Under the pieces are notes generated by a model that was not told the origin of the DNA, did no database searches, and worked only from the letters and a program-made list of their open reading frames with translations. From contig JAPOVX010000361.1 of NCBI GenBank assembly GCA_026707935.1, positions 1-45,641 on the forward strand: a stretch of DNA of 45,641 nucleotides, read 5' to 3'. Numbering within the stretch: the first letter of the stretch is position 1; every line of letters begins with the position of its first letter. The translations under genes and the position numbers were made by a program. The DNA is from Paracoccaceae bacterium. Its GTDB lineage: Bacteria; Pseudomonadota; Alphaproteobacteria; Rhodobacterales; Rhodobacteraceae. Of this stretch, positions 18,771-27,089 are shown in pieces.

Positions 18771-18892
18771 ACCCCCCTTGTCATCAGTCGCTACGGTTCC
18801 GCTCGCGGTGAGCTCCGAAGTGACATCAACGCCTAAAGCGTCCTCTAATGCGCGTGCACGGTTTTCTCAAGGGCCGGCAGGAAGAAGACGTG

Positions 18893-18924
18893 GACGGGAT
18901 CCGGCTTGCCGTCGACGGGATCCG
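18893..18924. repeat. 11-bp direct repeat, 21-bp period
   Basis: GACGGGATCCG occurs at 18893-18903 and again at 18914-18924, exactly two helical turns apart, about 125-155 bases upstream of the acyl-CoA synthetase start and just past the DUF465 gene stop. Such spacing suits a regulator contacting one DNA face. The function is inferred only. Confidence 0.4.
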
Positions 18925-18937
18925 CCCTCGAACGGAA

Positions 18938-19120
18938 TCACGACGTATCAGTATTCGCATTGGACAGCCGCGCGATTTCTTCCTTGATCCGCAGTTTTTG
19001 TTTCTTCAGTGCCACGACCTCCAAATGTTCGTATCCCGGTCGCCGTTCGAGGGCTTCAATTTCACGCGACAGTTCTTCGTGTCGTTTCTTGAGTTCGGCG
19101 AGATCAGGACTCGTTTTCAT
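18938..19120 (-). CDS. DUF465 (YdcH-like) small coiled-coil protein
   Basis: A 60-residue charged protein made of two helices: LAELKKRHEELSREIEALE and VVALKKQKLRIKEEIARL. This is the DUF465/YdcH pattern, including the conserved LKKQKL-x-x-KEEI segment. ATG 19120 has GGAG 8 bases upstream. The family is widespread in alphaproteobacteria and has no settled function. It reads toward the acyl-CoA synthetase gene but 167 bases lie between, so co-transcription is uncertain. Confidence 0.85.
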   Translation of the reverse strand: MKTSPDLAELKKRHEELSREIEALERRPGYEHLEVVALKKQKLRIKEEIARLSNANTDTS

Positions 19121-19966
19121 CGGGTTTCTCCAAAGATCAGGGTCACATTCGGCGTCAGTATTCCATCATATATTCAAACCGATGTCACCTGTTGCGCGGT
19201 ACAATTTCGCTGTTCACCCGCAACCATATCCGGGGGCATTACTCGTCGGTCAACCTGGCCGGTGTCGCCGGATGCCGTGTTCCTCGCGCATCGGACCGTT
19301 CTGCGCCGGGGCCGGAACACGCGCGCCGGTTTCCGATCCACCGAAACGGTTCCGTGATTGCGATCCGCACATGATCATGCGCTCCTCCCATGTCAGGACG
19401 GGACCTCCCCCGGTCTTTCCGGAAACACCGGTCATGATTTCGGCAAATCCTGAATTCGTGGCCAAGGACAGGACGACCGGCGGGAACGGAATTCCAGCAT
19501 GCCGAAGCGGCGCCAGCGTCGTTGCCTGGGACCGTACCGACCCGCAATCCGGACGCGACTTCGTCTCTCTCTCATCGTTTGAATCAACGCCCTCAAGCGG
19601 ACGTCGGCGGCTCCATTGGAACTGCTGGCGATTCCCCCGACGTCTGGTAGTGACTTGCGCAGCACACGATGTCTCGACCGGTGCGCATATGCACATCATT
19701 GCGCATAGTCGGTTGGTCGGCATACATGATCTTGCCAAATCGGCAATTGACCGCCGAATACCGCGGTCAACCTCTTGTGGGCCGGGAACCCGTGCAATAA
19801 TGGGATGAAATGAATTGCGAATTTGCGCGATTGCGGCGATTCGGCTTGAGCGGGAAATGCCACGGTCCCACGGTTCCCGGCTTCCTGCGAAGGGGTTGCC
19901 TTTCGCCTGTCCCGAAAGAGTTCATGCGAGGGCATCAGCCATTGAGGATCGGGTAAGGAAACGGTC
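19121..19966. other. Long spacer upstream of the Hsp70 operon
   Basis: About 850 bases without a supported gene. Frames on both strands are open but resemble nothing; one stretch (near 19436-19580) faintly recalls calcium-binding repeat proteins and was not accepted. The last 220 bases contain an inverted repeat (19747-19770), and TTGTGG (19775) with TAATGG 17 bases later is a weak promoter candidate for the operon starting at 19967. Confidence 0.5.
19747..19770. promoter_or_regulatory. Inverted repeat TTGACCGC-N8-GCGGTCAA
   Basis: Perfect 8-bp arms around an 8-base spacer, 196 bases before the first gene of the chaperone operon and immediately upstream of its weak promoter candidate. It could be a regulator site. 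No CIRCE-like element is seen. Confidence 0.45.
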
Positions 19967-22741
19967 ATGGCCCGGAAAAGACGCGACCGGAAGCGACGCA
20001 AACCGAAGCCGTTTGGCAAGACGCCGCCTGACAAGCTGCTGGCCCAGGCAAGGCGGTTCCTGGACTCCAGGGACGCCCGTAGCGCCATCGAACGCCTGAA
20101 GCAGGTGCCGGAAGGAGGCGGCCATTCCGTGGAGAGGTCGATACTCCTCTTCGCTGCCCTGAAACAGCGTGCACGCGAATTGGCCGACAGCGGTCAGGCA
20201 AAGCAGGCGGCCAGCATACGCGCACGGGCCGCTCAGCACCGGGATTCCGTTTCCGTAGAGGCGCTGGGTGAAGAAAACCTGGTAAGTTTTCTCCGGCACC
20301 TGGATACGTCAGAGGCCATCGCGACCTATGCGGCCTACACGAAAACCGGGCCACCGATTGAACGCGTCGAACGGATGCTGGCGGATCGGTTGATTGTCAG
20401 GCAATGCTGGGGCTCGCTTGAATGTCTCGATGCCAACCATGCGCTTCGGCGAGACGCTGACCTCGTCATGGACAACATCGAGGCAATGGAAGCCGGGGAG
20501 TGGAAACGCGCCAGCGACGGTCTGGGCGGTCTGAATCGTCGATCACCCTATGCCGCGTGGCGTGTGTTCTGCACGGCCATGGCGTGTTTCGGCGCCGGCG
20601 ATGACAAGGGTCTGCTCCGGGTTCTGGCATTCATGCCGGACGACTTCGTTCTTTCCGATACTGTCTCCGAATTGAAATACGCCTGCGGGGCTTGCGACAA
20701 GGGTGGCCCGGCCAAAGTGCAATGGACGCTTGGGACCGAACGAGCGAAGATCGTCAGGCTTGGCGAGGAACTGCGCAAGGCCATTCTCGACCGTGCGCAC
20801 CCACGTGTCATCGAAAGAGCCATGACCCGCCTGGCGAATGCCGTCTCTCCAGGTGATCCTCTTCCCGCCCTGGTTGATCTCGTCCAGATCGCGGGTCTTG
20901 CCACCGACCGCTTCCTTCTCGAAATGTACGACGTCGCGGTTCTCGCCAAGAAACTCGTTCCCAGAAAACGCGTTACTGGCCTGCTCGCCAGGATCAGGCT
21001 CAACCTCCAGGAATATGGGCCGGACCGTTGGGATCCCGGTGTGGCGACAATCCTCCTCCAGCACCTGTCGACAGAGTTCCCGGCGGCTGACGATCAGCCG
21101 CTGGCCCGGAGCCGAATTCTCGAGGCCGTGGCGCGGAAAGGCAAGCGAAGCGGTTACTCGGATTACCTGCCCCCATTGATGGGAAGCAGGCTGACCAATC
21201 TCCTCAATGGCCGGAATGCCGGGAAGGAGACAACCTTGGCCGACGTGATGGAGGCAAGTCTGGAGGACGATCCCGCCAATCGGGAGGGCTATCGTTTCCT
21301 TCTGGAGTTGTTGAGGCAACGCCGGGAGCCGAAGGATCGGCAGCGGCGCATCCTCTATGCAATGGCGACACAGTTTCCCGATGACGCCGAGCCCTGGCTG
21401 GATCTGACCACGCTTCACTTCTCCCGGAATGCCTACCGGCAAGCAGAAAAGACCCTGGCCGAAGCTCGCCGACTCGCGCCTCACGACGAGCGCATTATCG
21501 ATCTTCAGGCGGCGGGGTTTCTCAAATCATCGGATCAAAGCCGCAAGAACAACCGTTTTGAGATCGCGGACCGGGATCTCAAACTTGCCGAAGAAATGGA
21601 CCGCACCAAATTCAGGGGCATCCTGATCGCGAAACGGCTCCTATTGACGATCGTGTCTTCAGGACGGGACCCAGCCGTAGCCGCCGCCGCCTACCTGGAT
21701 GAACTTCCCCTAACCATGCAAATCAGGACCCTGGCCCTGTTGATGAACGAATTTGACGCCAACCGTCAAATCAAGAACGTGACGGACGAAATGCGCGACG
21801 CCGCGCGTGAACTCCTGGCTCTCAAGGCTCCCGAAATCGAGACACTTGATGCGGACGAGGCCGCCGGCCTGATCGCGCCGCTGCCCGGCGATCTCGGTAT
21901 CTTCTATGACGATCTCCATATTGCTCCGTTCCTGTCCGACTGGTTGGGCATGATCCTGGACAAGCAGGATGACGAGAGGCTTCCGGGTGTCCTCGACATT
22001 TTGATGGAATGCAAAAAGTGGGACTCCGTGCGTGCGGAGATCAATCGCCGGTTTTCCGGTGCAGAAAGTGACAAGCGGGATCCGCTGCTTCTCCTTTACC
22101 TCGCGGTCATTCGCTACGAGGAAGGTGACGACTTCGATACCAGGCGAATCGTTGACGCAGTCGAAACGGCCCCAGCATCTGACCGTGAGAGGATGCGGGC
22201 CGGCGCGGCGCGGCTTGCGCCCCACACGACGGGAATGGTGCGGGAAGCATTGCATACGTTTGACTTCAGCCGTCTTGACCTTCCCTTGCCGAATTTCGAT
22301 CCCGACGGGCCGCCGCCATTTCTGCAGGAAATGCTGGAAGAGGGGCACGACTTTGATCCGGACCCGTCCGAAGATTGGCCGGATCTCGATCAAATGGCAC
22401 AGGACGAGGTGTCATTGATCATGCTCATGGGCGCTCTGCATGAAGGGTTGGGCGCGGGATTGCCGTGGGAGTCGCGGCAGGTTTCCCCGTTAGACGGCGA
22501 AGCGCAGCAGGAACTGAACGCACTGGAGTCACTGATCGACCAAACGAGACTGCGCGACCATCCGAATTCTTCACTCCGGAAAATGGCCGAGATTCTGAGA
22601 GAGGTTCCGGAGATCCGGAACAATCTGGAACGGACAGCCCGGAAATGCGAAGAGGCCGGCCTGCGCCGAGAGATGTCGCACGAGGCGCGTATCTTCCTGT
22701 TTCCCCGCCCGTACGGGCATCCGCAGCGCCGGCTTTTCTGA
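19967..22741 (+). CDS. 924-residue TPR-like protein of the Hsp70 operon
   Basis: Function unknown. The N-terminal 20 residues are strongly basic (MARKRRDRKRRKPKPFGK), with no signal peptide or membrane helix, so it is probably cytoplasmic. The body is mainly helical: residues about 25-100 and 440-520 look like TPR/SEL-type helical pairs, clearest at EPWLDLTTLHFSRN followed by AEKTLAEARRLAPHDE. A very acidic stretch (FDPDGPPPFLQ...DFDPDPSEDWPDLD) lies near residue 790. AAGGA is 8 bases before the ATG at 19967. It is the first gene of the operon, 12 bases before the J-domain gene. TPR proteins often hold Hsp70 partners or clients, so a scaffold or client-adaptor role is inferred. I do not recognise a named family. 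Confidence 0.8.
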   Translation: MARKRRDRKRRKPKPFGKTPPDKLLAQARRFLDSRDARSAIERLKQVPEGGGHSVERSILLFAALKQRARELADSGQAKQAASIRARAAQHRDSVSVEALGEENLVSFLRHLDTSEAIATYAAYTKTGPPIERVERMLADRLIVRQCWGSLECLDANHALRRDADLVMDNIEAMEAGEWKRASDGLGGLNRRSPYAAWRVFCTAMACFGAGDDKGLLRVLAFMPDDFVLSDTVSELKYACGACDKGGPAKVQWTLGTERAKIVRLGEELRKAILDRAHPRVIERAMTRLANAVSPGDPLPALVDLVQIAGLATDRFLLEMYDVAVLAKKLVPRKRVTGLLARIRLNLQEYGPDRWDPGVATILLQHLSTEFPAADDQPLARSRILEAVARKGKRSGYSDYLPPLMGSRLTNLLNGRNAGKETTLADVMEASLEDDPANREGYRFLLELLRQRREPKDRQRRILYAMATQFPDDAEPWLDLTTLHFSRNAYRQAEKTLAEARRLAPHDERIIDLQAAGFLKSSDQSRKNNRFEIADRDLKLAEEMDRTKFRGILIAKRLLLTIVSSGRDPAVAAAAYLDELPLTMQIRTLALLMNEFDANRQIKNVTDEMRDAARELLALKAPEIETLDADEAAGLIAPLPGDLGIFYDDLHIAPFLSDWLGMILDKQDDERLPGVLDILMECKKWDSVRAEINRRFSGAESDKRDPLLLLYLAVIRYEEGDDFDTRRIVDAVETAPASDRERMRAGAARLAPHTTGMVREALHTFDFSRLDLPLPNFDPDGPPPFLQEMLEEGHDFDPDPSEDWPDLDQMAQDEVSLIMLMGALHEGLGAGLPWESRQVSPLDGEAQQELNALESLIDQTRLRDHPNSSLRKMAEILREVPEIRNNLERTARKCEEAGLRREMSHEARIFLFPRPYGHPQRRLF

Positions 22742-22753
22742 GGAATCGTTTCG

Positions 22754-23059
22754 ATGCTGGCTCACTATCAGACATTGGGACTCTCACCCTCAGCCTCTAC
22801 GCAGGACGTTCGCCAACGATACCTGGCGTTGATCCGAGCGCATCCTCCGAGCCGGGAACCGGAGTACAGCCAAAAGATCGTCGCGGCTTATGAGGCACTG
22901 AAGGACAATCGCTCGCGCATCGATACAGCGTTGTTCGGGTTGGCACGGTGCGGAGATTTTGAGCTGGCGCTCGATGAATTGGTACAGGCTCGACCGCAAA
23001 GACGATTGTCTCCGGGCCTGGAAAAGCTCGTCGCGGCAGAAGGCGCCGACGATGAATGA
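22754..23059 (+). CDS. Small J-domain protein with HPP motif
   Basis: A 101-residue protein whose first 65 residues are a J domain: HYQTLGLSPSAS, then DVRQRYLALIRAHPP, then KIVAAYEALKDNRSRID, matching helices I-IV of DnaJ. The usual HPD tripeptide, needed to trigger Hsp70 ATP hydrolysis, is HPP (residues 30-32). There is no G/F region, zinc domain or membrane anchor; about 35 residues follow the J domain. GAGGA overlaps the upstream stop and lies 9 bases before the ATG. It overlaps the GrpE-like gene by 8 bases, so it is surely co-expressed with the Hsp70. It may be a weak or regulatory co-chaperone, or this Hsp70 may accept HPP. Confidence 0.85.
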   Translation: MLAHYQTLGLSPSASTQDVRQRYLALIRAHPPSREPEYSQKIVAAYEALKDNRSRIDTALFGLARCGDFELALDELVQARPQRRLSPGLEKLVAAEGADDE

Positions 23060-23720
23060 ACGGAGCGATGAACGAAGAGCCCGGATCCTCGCAGATTTCA
23101 GTCGATGGCTCGATGAACTGCCTGAGGGGACGGGGGACAGTGAGAACGTCGACCAACCTGACCCCGATCTGCGTGACATTTTTGCTGAAATGGCGGCAAT
23201 GCGCCAGGAAGTCCGGATACAGAACCGCGAACAATCGAAGGCCGGGCGCGAGCTCGCGCAGGCAGCGGATCGCTACGACGCCATGTTCGCACTGATGAAA
23301 CGCCACTCAGAAGACCTGGCAGCATTCGAAAAACGGATTTCGCGTAAATCCGAGAACACGTGCCTGCGCACCTTTCTCGAAGTTCGCGACGCCCTGGACC
23401 GTGGCCTCGAGGCCGCGATGGAGTTGCGCGATCGACACGGACTGTTCCGACGCCCGCCACGGGGCATTCGTGGCGTCACGGAAGGTTACGAGATCGCGAT
23501 CCGGAGATTCGACCGCATGCTGTCGCAATTCGGCGTGCAACGCCTCCGGACCACGGGCCAACCATTCGATGCGCGCACCATGCGGGCGATTGAGATTCGC
23601 CACGACAGGGTGGCCGAAAGCGGAGTCGTGGTCGGGGAATTGCTCAGCGGTTTTGTCCGTGATGGCGAGGTCTTGCGGCTTGCCGACGTGGCAGTAAACC
23701 AAACCGAGACACAGGAGTGA
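23052..23720 (+). CDS. GrpE-like nucleotide exchange factor
   Basis: A 222-residue divergent GrpE homologue. Residues about 40-105 form a long charged coiled coil (DIFAEMAAMRQEV through LAAFEKRIS), like the GrpE stalk. Residues about 108-220 follow the GrpE head: FLEVRDALDRGLEAA (compare the LLPVLDNLERAL segment), GYEIAIRRFDRMLSQFGVQRL, FDARTMRAIE, and a beta part ending VVGELLSGFVRDGEVLRLADVAVN. GrpE releases ADP from Hsp70. The start at 23052 overlaps the J-protein gene; the Hsp70 gene begins 5 bases after its stop. A second GrpE inside an Hsp70 operon suggests a dedicated exchange factor. Confidence 0.85.
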   Translation: MNERSDERRARILADFSRWLDELPEGTGDSENVDQPDPDLRDIFAEMAAMRQEVRIQNREQSKAGRELAQAADRYDAMFALMKRHSEDLAAFEKRISRKSENTCLRTFLEVRDALDRGLEAAMELRDRHGLFRRPPRGIRGVTEGYEIAIRRFDRMLSQFGVQRLRTTGQPFDARTMRAIEIRHDRVAESGVVVGELLSGFVRDGEVLRLADVAVNQTETQE

Positions 23721-23725
23721 AATGA

Positions 23726-25489
23726 ATGGAATCAGATCCGGTCATCGGGATCGACCTCGGTACGACAAACTCCGAGGTTGCCATACTCCAGGATGGAATA
23801 CCCGAGGTCGTGCTGGAGGACGGCGATGCCCGTTTGCCTTCCTGCGTCGGAGTTGATGAATCGGGCACAGTCATCGTCGGGCGTCAGGCCCGCAATCAGT
23901 GGGCCATCGCTCCTGAACGGACCGTACTCTCGATCAAGCGGTTGATGGGTTCCGATGAACGCGTATCCATGGGCTCGGAACAGTATTCACCGCAAGAGAT
24001 TTCGGCCTTCATCCTCAAGGCACTGAAGGCGCGGGCGGAACGTGCCTTGGGTCATGAAGTCGAGAAGGCCGTCATCACCGTACCTGCATACTTCACTGAC
24101 GCACAGCGGCAGGCAACCCGGGAAGCTGGCGAGATCGCGGGACTGGAAGTCGTGCGAATCATCAATGAACCGACCGCGGCTGCGCTCGGTTACGAGAACG
24201 AAGGCCTAAGCACGATTCTGGTTTACGACCTTGGTGGAGGAACCTTCGACGTTTCGGTGGTATCCATCGAGGACGGTGTGGTCGAGGTTCTTGCCTCTAC
24301 CGGCGACAATCACCTGGGCGGAGACGACTTCGACAAGATCATTGCCGGTCGCCTCAATGATCACATCACGAACGAACTCGGGATCGAAGGCGCTCACGAA
24401 GACCGTGTCCTGCAGGCGCGGTTGCGGCGCGCGGCCGAGACAGCGAAGATCAAACTCTCTGACCAGCCCTACGTCATGGTTGAGGAGGACCATATCGCGA
24501 CGGTAGCCGGAGAGGCCAGGCATCTCTCCTGCGAGTTGAGCCGCTCCGATTTCGAGGATGACCTGGAAGAGTTGCTCGCGCGGACGATGAAGGCGGTGAC
24601 CACGGCCCTGAATGACGCCAATGTGCGCCCGAGCCAACTCGATCGCATCCTTTTGGTGGGCGGCTCGACGCATATTCCGTACATCGCGCGATTGCTGTCG
24701 GAAAGACTGGGGCAGGAGCCCCATGGAGAGGTCGATCCGGACCTGTGTGTCGCACTCGGAGCCGGTGTCCAGGCCGGAATCGAAATGGGTCAGGACATGC
24801 GTGCCGTGCTGGTCGACATCACGCCATACACGTTCGGGACCAGTTCGGTTGGCGAACTCTACGGCATGCCATACGCACACGAGTTCATTCCCATAATCCG
24901 GCGCAATACCAAGCTCCCGGCCACCCGCACAGAAGCATTCTTTGCCATGTCCGAAGTTCAGGAGGCAATTGAGATCAGGGTCTATCAAGGCGAAGACCGG
25001 GACGCGCTGAAAAACGTGAAGATCGGTTCGTTCCGCATTGACGGCCTGAACCGAACCGAGGAAGCCTACGATCAGGGACTGCTTTTCACCTATCACCTGG
25101 ACCTCGACGGCATGCTCAAGGTCCATGCAGTGGAACGGGCCACCGGGCGCGAGATTCGCGGCGTCATCGAAAACGCCATGGGACACGCCACCGGCGAGGA
25201 TCTCGCCGCCTCGAAGGCGCGGGTCCACGAGCTCTGGAACGGAAGTGAAACTGTCGGCATACCCGTCCCTGACGCGCCGGACGACGGCGCGATTCCACAG
25301 GCTGTTCCCGCCGAGATCCAGGACACGCTGGCCAGAGCCAAGCGAACTCTCGAACATGCCCCGGAAGAAGACAGGGATGAGATTCAGTCGCTGGTCGAGC
25401 AATTGTCCGCCGCGTCAACCGAAGGTCGTAACGAAGATGTCGCCACGATCAGACGCAACCTGGACGAAGTCCTCTTCTTCCTGGAGTAG
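23726..25489 (+). CDS. HscC-type Hsp70 chaperone
   Basis: A 587-residue Hsp70. The nucleotide-binding domain has IGIDLGTTNSEVAIL (residues 7-21), VPAYFTDAQRQAT, NEPTAAALGYE, YDLGGGTFDVSV and VGGSTHIPYI, so ATP binding appears intact. The substrate domain is not like DnaK: DITPYTFGTSS, then FIPIIRRNTKLPATRTEAFF and IEIRVYQGE follow the E. coli HscC pattern. The lid is about 50 residues shorter than in DnaK and there is no EEVD-like end. AGGAG lies 8 bases before the ATG. It is the fourth gene of the operon and probably works with the J and GrpE-like proteins encoded just upstream on a special client set. It is cytoplasmic. Confidence 0.93.
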   Translation: MESDPVIGIDLGTTNSEVAILQDGIPEVVLEDGDARLPSCVGVDESGTVIVGRQARNQWAIAPERTVLSIKRLMGSDERVSMGSEQYSPQEISAFILKALKARAERALGHEVEKAVITVPAYFTDAQRQATREAGEIAGLEVVRIINEPTAAALGYENEGLSTILVYDLGGGTFDVSVVSIEDGVVEVLASTGDNHLGGDDFDKIIAGRLNDHITNELGIEGAHEDRVLQARLRRAAETAKIKLSDQPYVMVEEDHIATVAGEARHLSCELSRSDFEDDLEELLARTMKAVTTALNDANVRPSQLDRILLVGGSTHIPYIARLLSERLGQEPHGEVDPDLCVALGAGVQAGIEMGQDMRAVLVDITPYTFGTSSVGELYGMPYAHEFIPIIRRNTKLPATRTEAFFAMSEVQEAIEIRVYQGEDRDALKNVKIGSFRIDGLNRTEEAYDQGLLFTYHLDLDGMLKVHAVERATGREIRGVIENAMGHATGEDLAASKARVHELWNGSETVGIPVPDAPDDGAIPQAVPAEIQDTLARAKRTLEHAPEEDRDEIQSLVEQLSAASTEGRNEDVATIRRNLDEVLFFLE

Positions 25490-25493
25490 GCGC

Positions 25494-25793
25494 ATGCGCC
25501 GCTGTCCAACCTGCGGTGCAAAGCACATCGACGGACCTTATTGCCGTCGCTGTCGAACAGACCTGCAGCAAGTGATTGGCATTGAGCAGGCCGCGGTGCG
25601 AGCGCAAAAACAGGCCTCCCGCGCACTCGCAAGAGGCCACCGCCACAAGGCAAGGGCCTTCGCGGAAAAGGCTTGTGGTCTTCACCGTTCCGATACGTCC
25701 ATTGCCATGCGCGCGCTGGTCGCACTTTCAGACGGCGAATTCGATCTCGCATTCCGACTTTGGCTGGAAATCGAGAACGACCGCGCCACGTGA
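25494..25793 (+). CDS. Zinc-ribbon protein with helical repeats, end of Hsp70 operon
   Basis: A 99-residue protein of no named family. Cys4-x2-Cys7 and Cys17-x2-Cys20 (CPTCG...YCRRC) form a zinc ribbon. The remaining 75 residues are helical with a two-repeat SEL1/TPR look (ASRALARGHRHKARAFAEKA, then IAMRALVALSDGEFDLAFRLW). The ATG at 25494 is 4 bases past the Hsp70 stop. The final helical pair resembles the TPR motifs of the first gene's product. It could be a client- or ribosome-binding adaptor; this is inference from position and fold only. Confidence 0.8.
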   Translation: MRRCPTCGAKHIDGPYCRRCRTDLQQVIGIEQAAVRAQKQASRALARGHRHKARAFAEKACGLHRSDTSIAMRALVALSDGEFDLAFRLWLEIENDRAT

Positions 25794-26333
25794 CGCCAAG
25801 GATCGCATTTCCCGGCTCACGTACCGGGATTGATGGTTCAAATCGGCGGGCTTCGGCCATGAATGTGCGGAAGTTCCGGATAATCTGGGGCCGATCCGAC
25901 GACCCCGACCCTGCCGGGCATCTGGACATTTTCCCAGGCTGATGGTTCCGAGTCGTCCCCGCACTCCAATACGTCACGGACTGCGGCACGGCGAACACGA
26001 TACCGGTCGCGTTCGGGCCTGCATCCGATCGCCGAAGTCGAAACCAGCGTCCGCCTCGCCAATCCGGAATCGACTCCGCGCCTTGATCAAACGTTCCATT
26101 GCCACGGCAGCCAGGCACAACGGGAAATTGCCATGCAGGACCTTTCGATGGCCGCTACGTGGGGACATTCCGGTTTCGATCGTCGCGGACCAGGCAACGA
26201 ACGCCGCAGGACGCATCGACCTTCAGGACGATCGATTGTCGCTTGACGGCGAGCGTGCTCACGGTCCTTTCGGGTCAAATGAGAGAAATCCCGACCAGCG
26301 CGAAATCGTCAACGGGAGGGGGGACGGGCGTGA
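25794..26333. other. Intergenic region between convergent operons
   Basis: About 540 bases. A weak stem TCCCGG-N8-CCGGGA (25810-25829) soon after the zinc-ribbon gene might terminate the Hsp70 operon, but lacks a T-run. Nothing else is recognisable on either strand. Confidence 0.5.
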
Positions 26334-27089
26334 CTACAGGTTGATCTCGCAGCCTTCACGCAGGATTCGGCTGGCCTCGGCGGAATGAGACTCCCTGTCT
26401 TCCACATGTACGCGACCCCGATGGACGATCAACGGCGGGAGCACCTTGTCGGGTGATTTCGCGCCTTTCCGGGCACGAACCAGGACCCTGTTGGCCGGGC
26501 GGCCTTCCCGCGAAGCGATCGGCAGAACCCGAATGTCACCGGCGAACCCGCTCAGTGCCGCAAGAACTCCGCTCAGCCGCGCAGCCCTGTGAACGATCGT
26601 CATGTACCCCCCAGGTTTCAGCCTTCGGGCACCGCTTGAAAGCCAGTCGGCCAGGTTCAACCCCTCGTTGACCGCGATGTCCTTGCCGGCATCTGCCGGC
26701 GATGACGCGGTCCCTGCCTCAAAATACGGCGGGTTCGACATGACGTGGTCGAAGCTCCGGGCCGAGAGTTCGGCGGGCATCGCACCCACATCGCCGGTCG
26801 TGACCGAAATGGAAATTGCGTTCAGACGGGCGTTCGCCCTGGCCAAGGCTGCGTAGGCCGGTTGCACCTCGAGGCCGAAAATCTCCAATCCGCGAACTCG
26901 CCGGCCAAGACACAGGCTGGCGACTCCCGTCCCGCAGCCGAGATCGAGTACGGATTCGCCGGCCCGGGCGGGTACGGCGGCTGCAAGGAAAACGGAATCA
27001 GGAGACGCGCGATAACCCGACACGGGTTGCAGGACCCGAATGCGCCCGTCAAGAAAGGCGTCCGTGCTGGTTGCCATGCCACCAGCCAT
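26334..27089 (-). CDS. TrmN6/YfiC-type tRNA1(Val) adenine-N6 methyltransferase
   Basis: A 251-residue SAM-dependent methyltransferase. The N-terminal YRASPDSVFLAA segment and VLDLGCGTG (residues 48-55) bind SAM; NPPY (119-122) is the N6-adenine/amino methyltransferase catalytic motif. This combination is the TrmN6/YfiC subgroup that methylates A37 of tRNA-Val. The ATG at 27089 directly abuts the stop of the DUF2007 gene; the ATG four codons in (27077) is an alternative. The same neighbours (DUF2007, polyprenyl synthase) are commonly found together in alphaproteobacteria. Confidence 0.87.
   Translation of the reverse strand: MAGGMATSTDAFLDGRIRVLQPVSGYRASPDSVFLAAAVPARAGESVLDLGCGTGVASLCLGRRVRGLEIFGLEVQPAYAALARANARLNAISISVTTGDVGAMPAELSARSFDHVMSNPPYFEAGTASSPADAGKDIAVNEGLNLADWLSSGARRLKPGGYMTIVHRAARLSGVLAALSGFAGDIRVLPIASREGRPANRVLVRARKGAKSPDKVLPPLIVHRGRVHVEDRESHSAEASRILREGCEINL

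Noticed and set aside
18906-19808. 300-codon open frame in the spacer before the Hsp70 operon
   Set aside because: Its composition is irregular, there is no ribosome site, and the start overlaps the DUF465 gene antisense. A faint likeness to calcium-binding repeats near 19440-19580 is too weak to name.
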